Part shown: positions 5,679 to 5,699 of the stretch, piece after piece
Layout: each line of letters opens with the position of its first letter
How positions within the stretch are numbered: the first letter of the stretch is position 1
Source of the DNA: a bacterium
Lineage (GTDB): Bacteria > Pseudomonadota > Alphaproteobacteria > Rhizobiales > Xanthobacteraceae
Reading direction: 5' to 3'
Assembly (NCBI GenBank): GCA_029946075.1
Contig: JAQSDT010000192.1
Span: 1 to 5,699, forward strand
Length of the DNA stretch: 5,699 nt
Notes under the pieces: generated by a model
The model's database searches: none
Told to the model about the DNA's origin: nothing
The model's input: the letters and a program-made list of their open reading frames with translations, nothing else
Made by a program: the position numbers and the translations under genes

Positions 5679-5699
5679 CAACGTAACTCCGAAAGAAGA

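Noticed and set aside
5679..5681. TTG just before the hisC ATG as the start codon
   Set aside because: The ATG at 5678 has GGAG at 8 nt spacing, and ATG is the more usual start.

Overview
The window is GC-rich, with short intergenic gaps, coupled GTG/TGA overlaps and proteins typical of the Alphaproteobacteria. The style of the hisC-tyrA pair and of the secreted proteins suggests the Bradyrhizobium/Rhodopseudomonas/Afipia group. This is an inference from protein style and gene order; no 16S or other marker is present.

Left half (1-3609): what appears to be one ECF-sigma regulon. On the minus strand lie an ECF sigma factor (256-1035) and, coupled to it by a GTGA overlap, the start of a zinc-binding (ZAS) anti-sigma factor that runs off the left edge. 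Divergently, on the plus strand, lie a Tat-exported metallo-beta-lactamase-fold protein (1281-2258), an exported TPR protein (2281-2754), a DoxX-family membrane protein (2826-3275) and a small secreted protein of unknown function (3376-3609).

The main discovery is a promoter-like motif that occurs three times with identical geometry: GAATA(A/T)(A/C), exactly 14 nt, then GGTCT. The copies lie upstream of the sigma gene (minus strand), of the MBL gene, and of the small secreted protein gene. The distance from GGTCT to the start codon is similar in each case (61, 59 and 52 nt). The simplest reading is that the sigma factor drives its own gene, the MBL-TPR-DoxX operon and the small secreted protein. 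The anti-sigma factor has a Cys 26 residues before its Hx3Cx2C motif, which resembles the redox-sensing RsrA arrangement, so a thiol or oxidative envelope signal is a reasonable hypothesis. The physiological substrate of the module cannot be read from the sequence.

Right half (3655-5678, minus strand): a housekeeping aromatic amino acid pair. A HisC-type aminotransferase is translationally coupled through a GTGA overlap to a prephenate/arogenate dehydrogenase (tyrA/tyrC type). It converges on the sigma regulon at a short hairpin (3627-3654) that may terminate both transcription units. No RNA genes, insertion sequences, CRISPR arrays or phage genes were seen.
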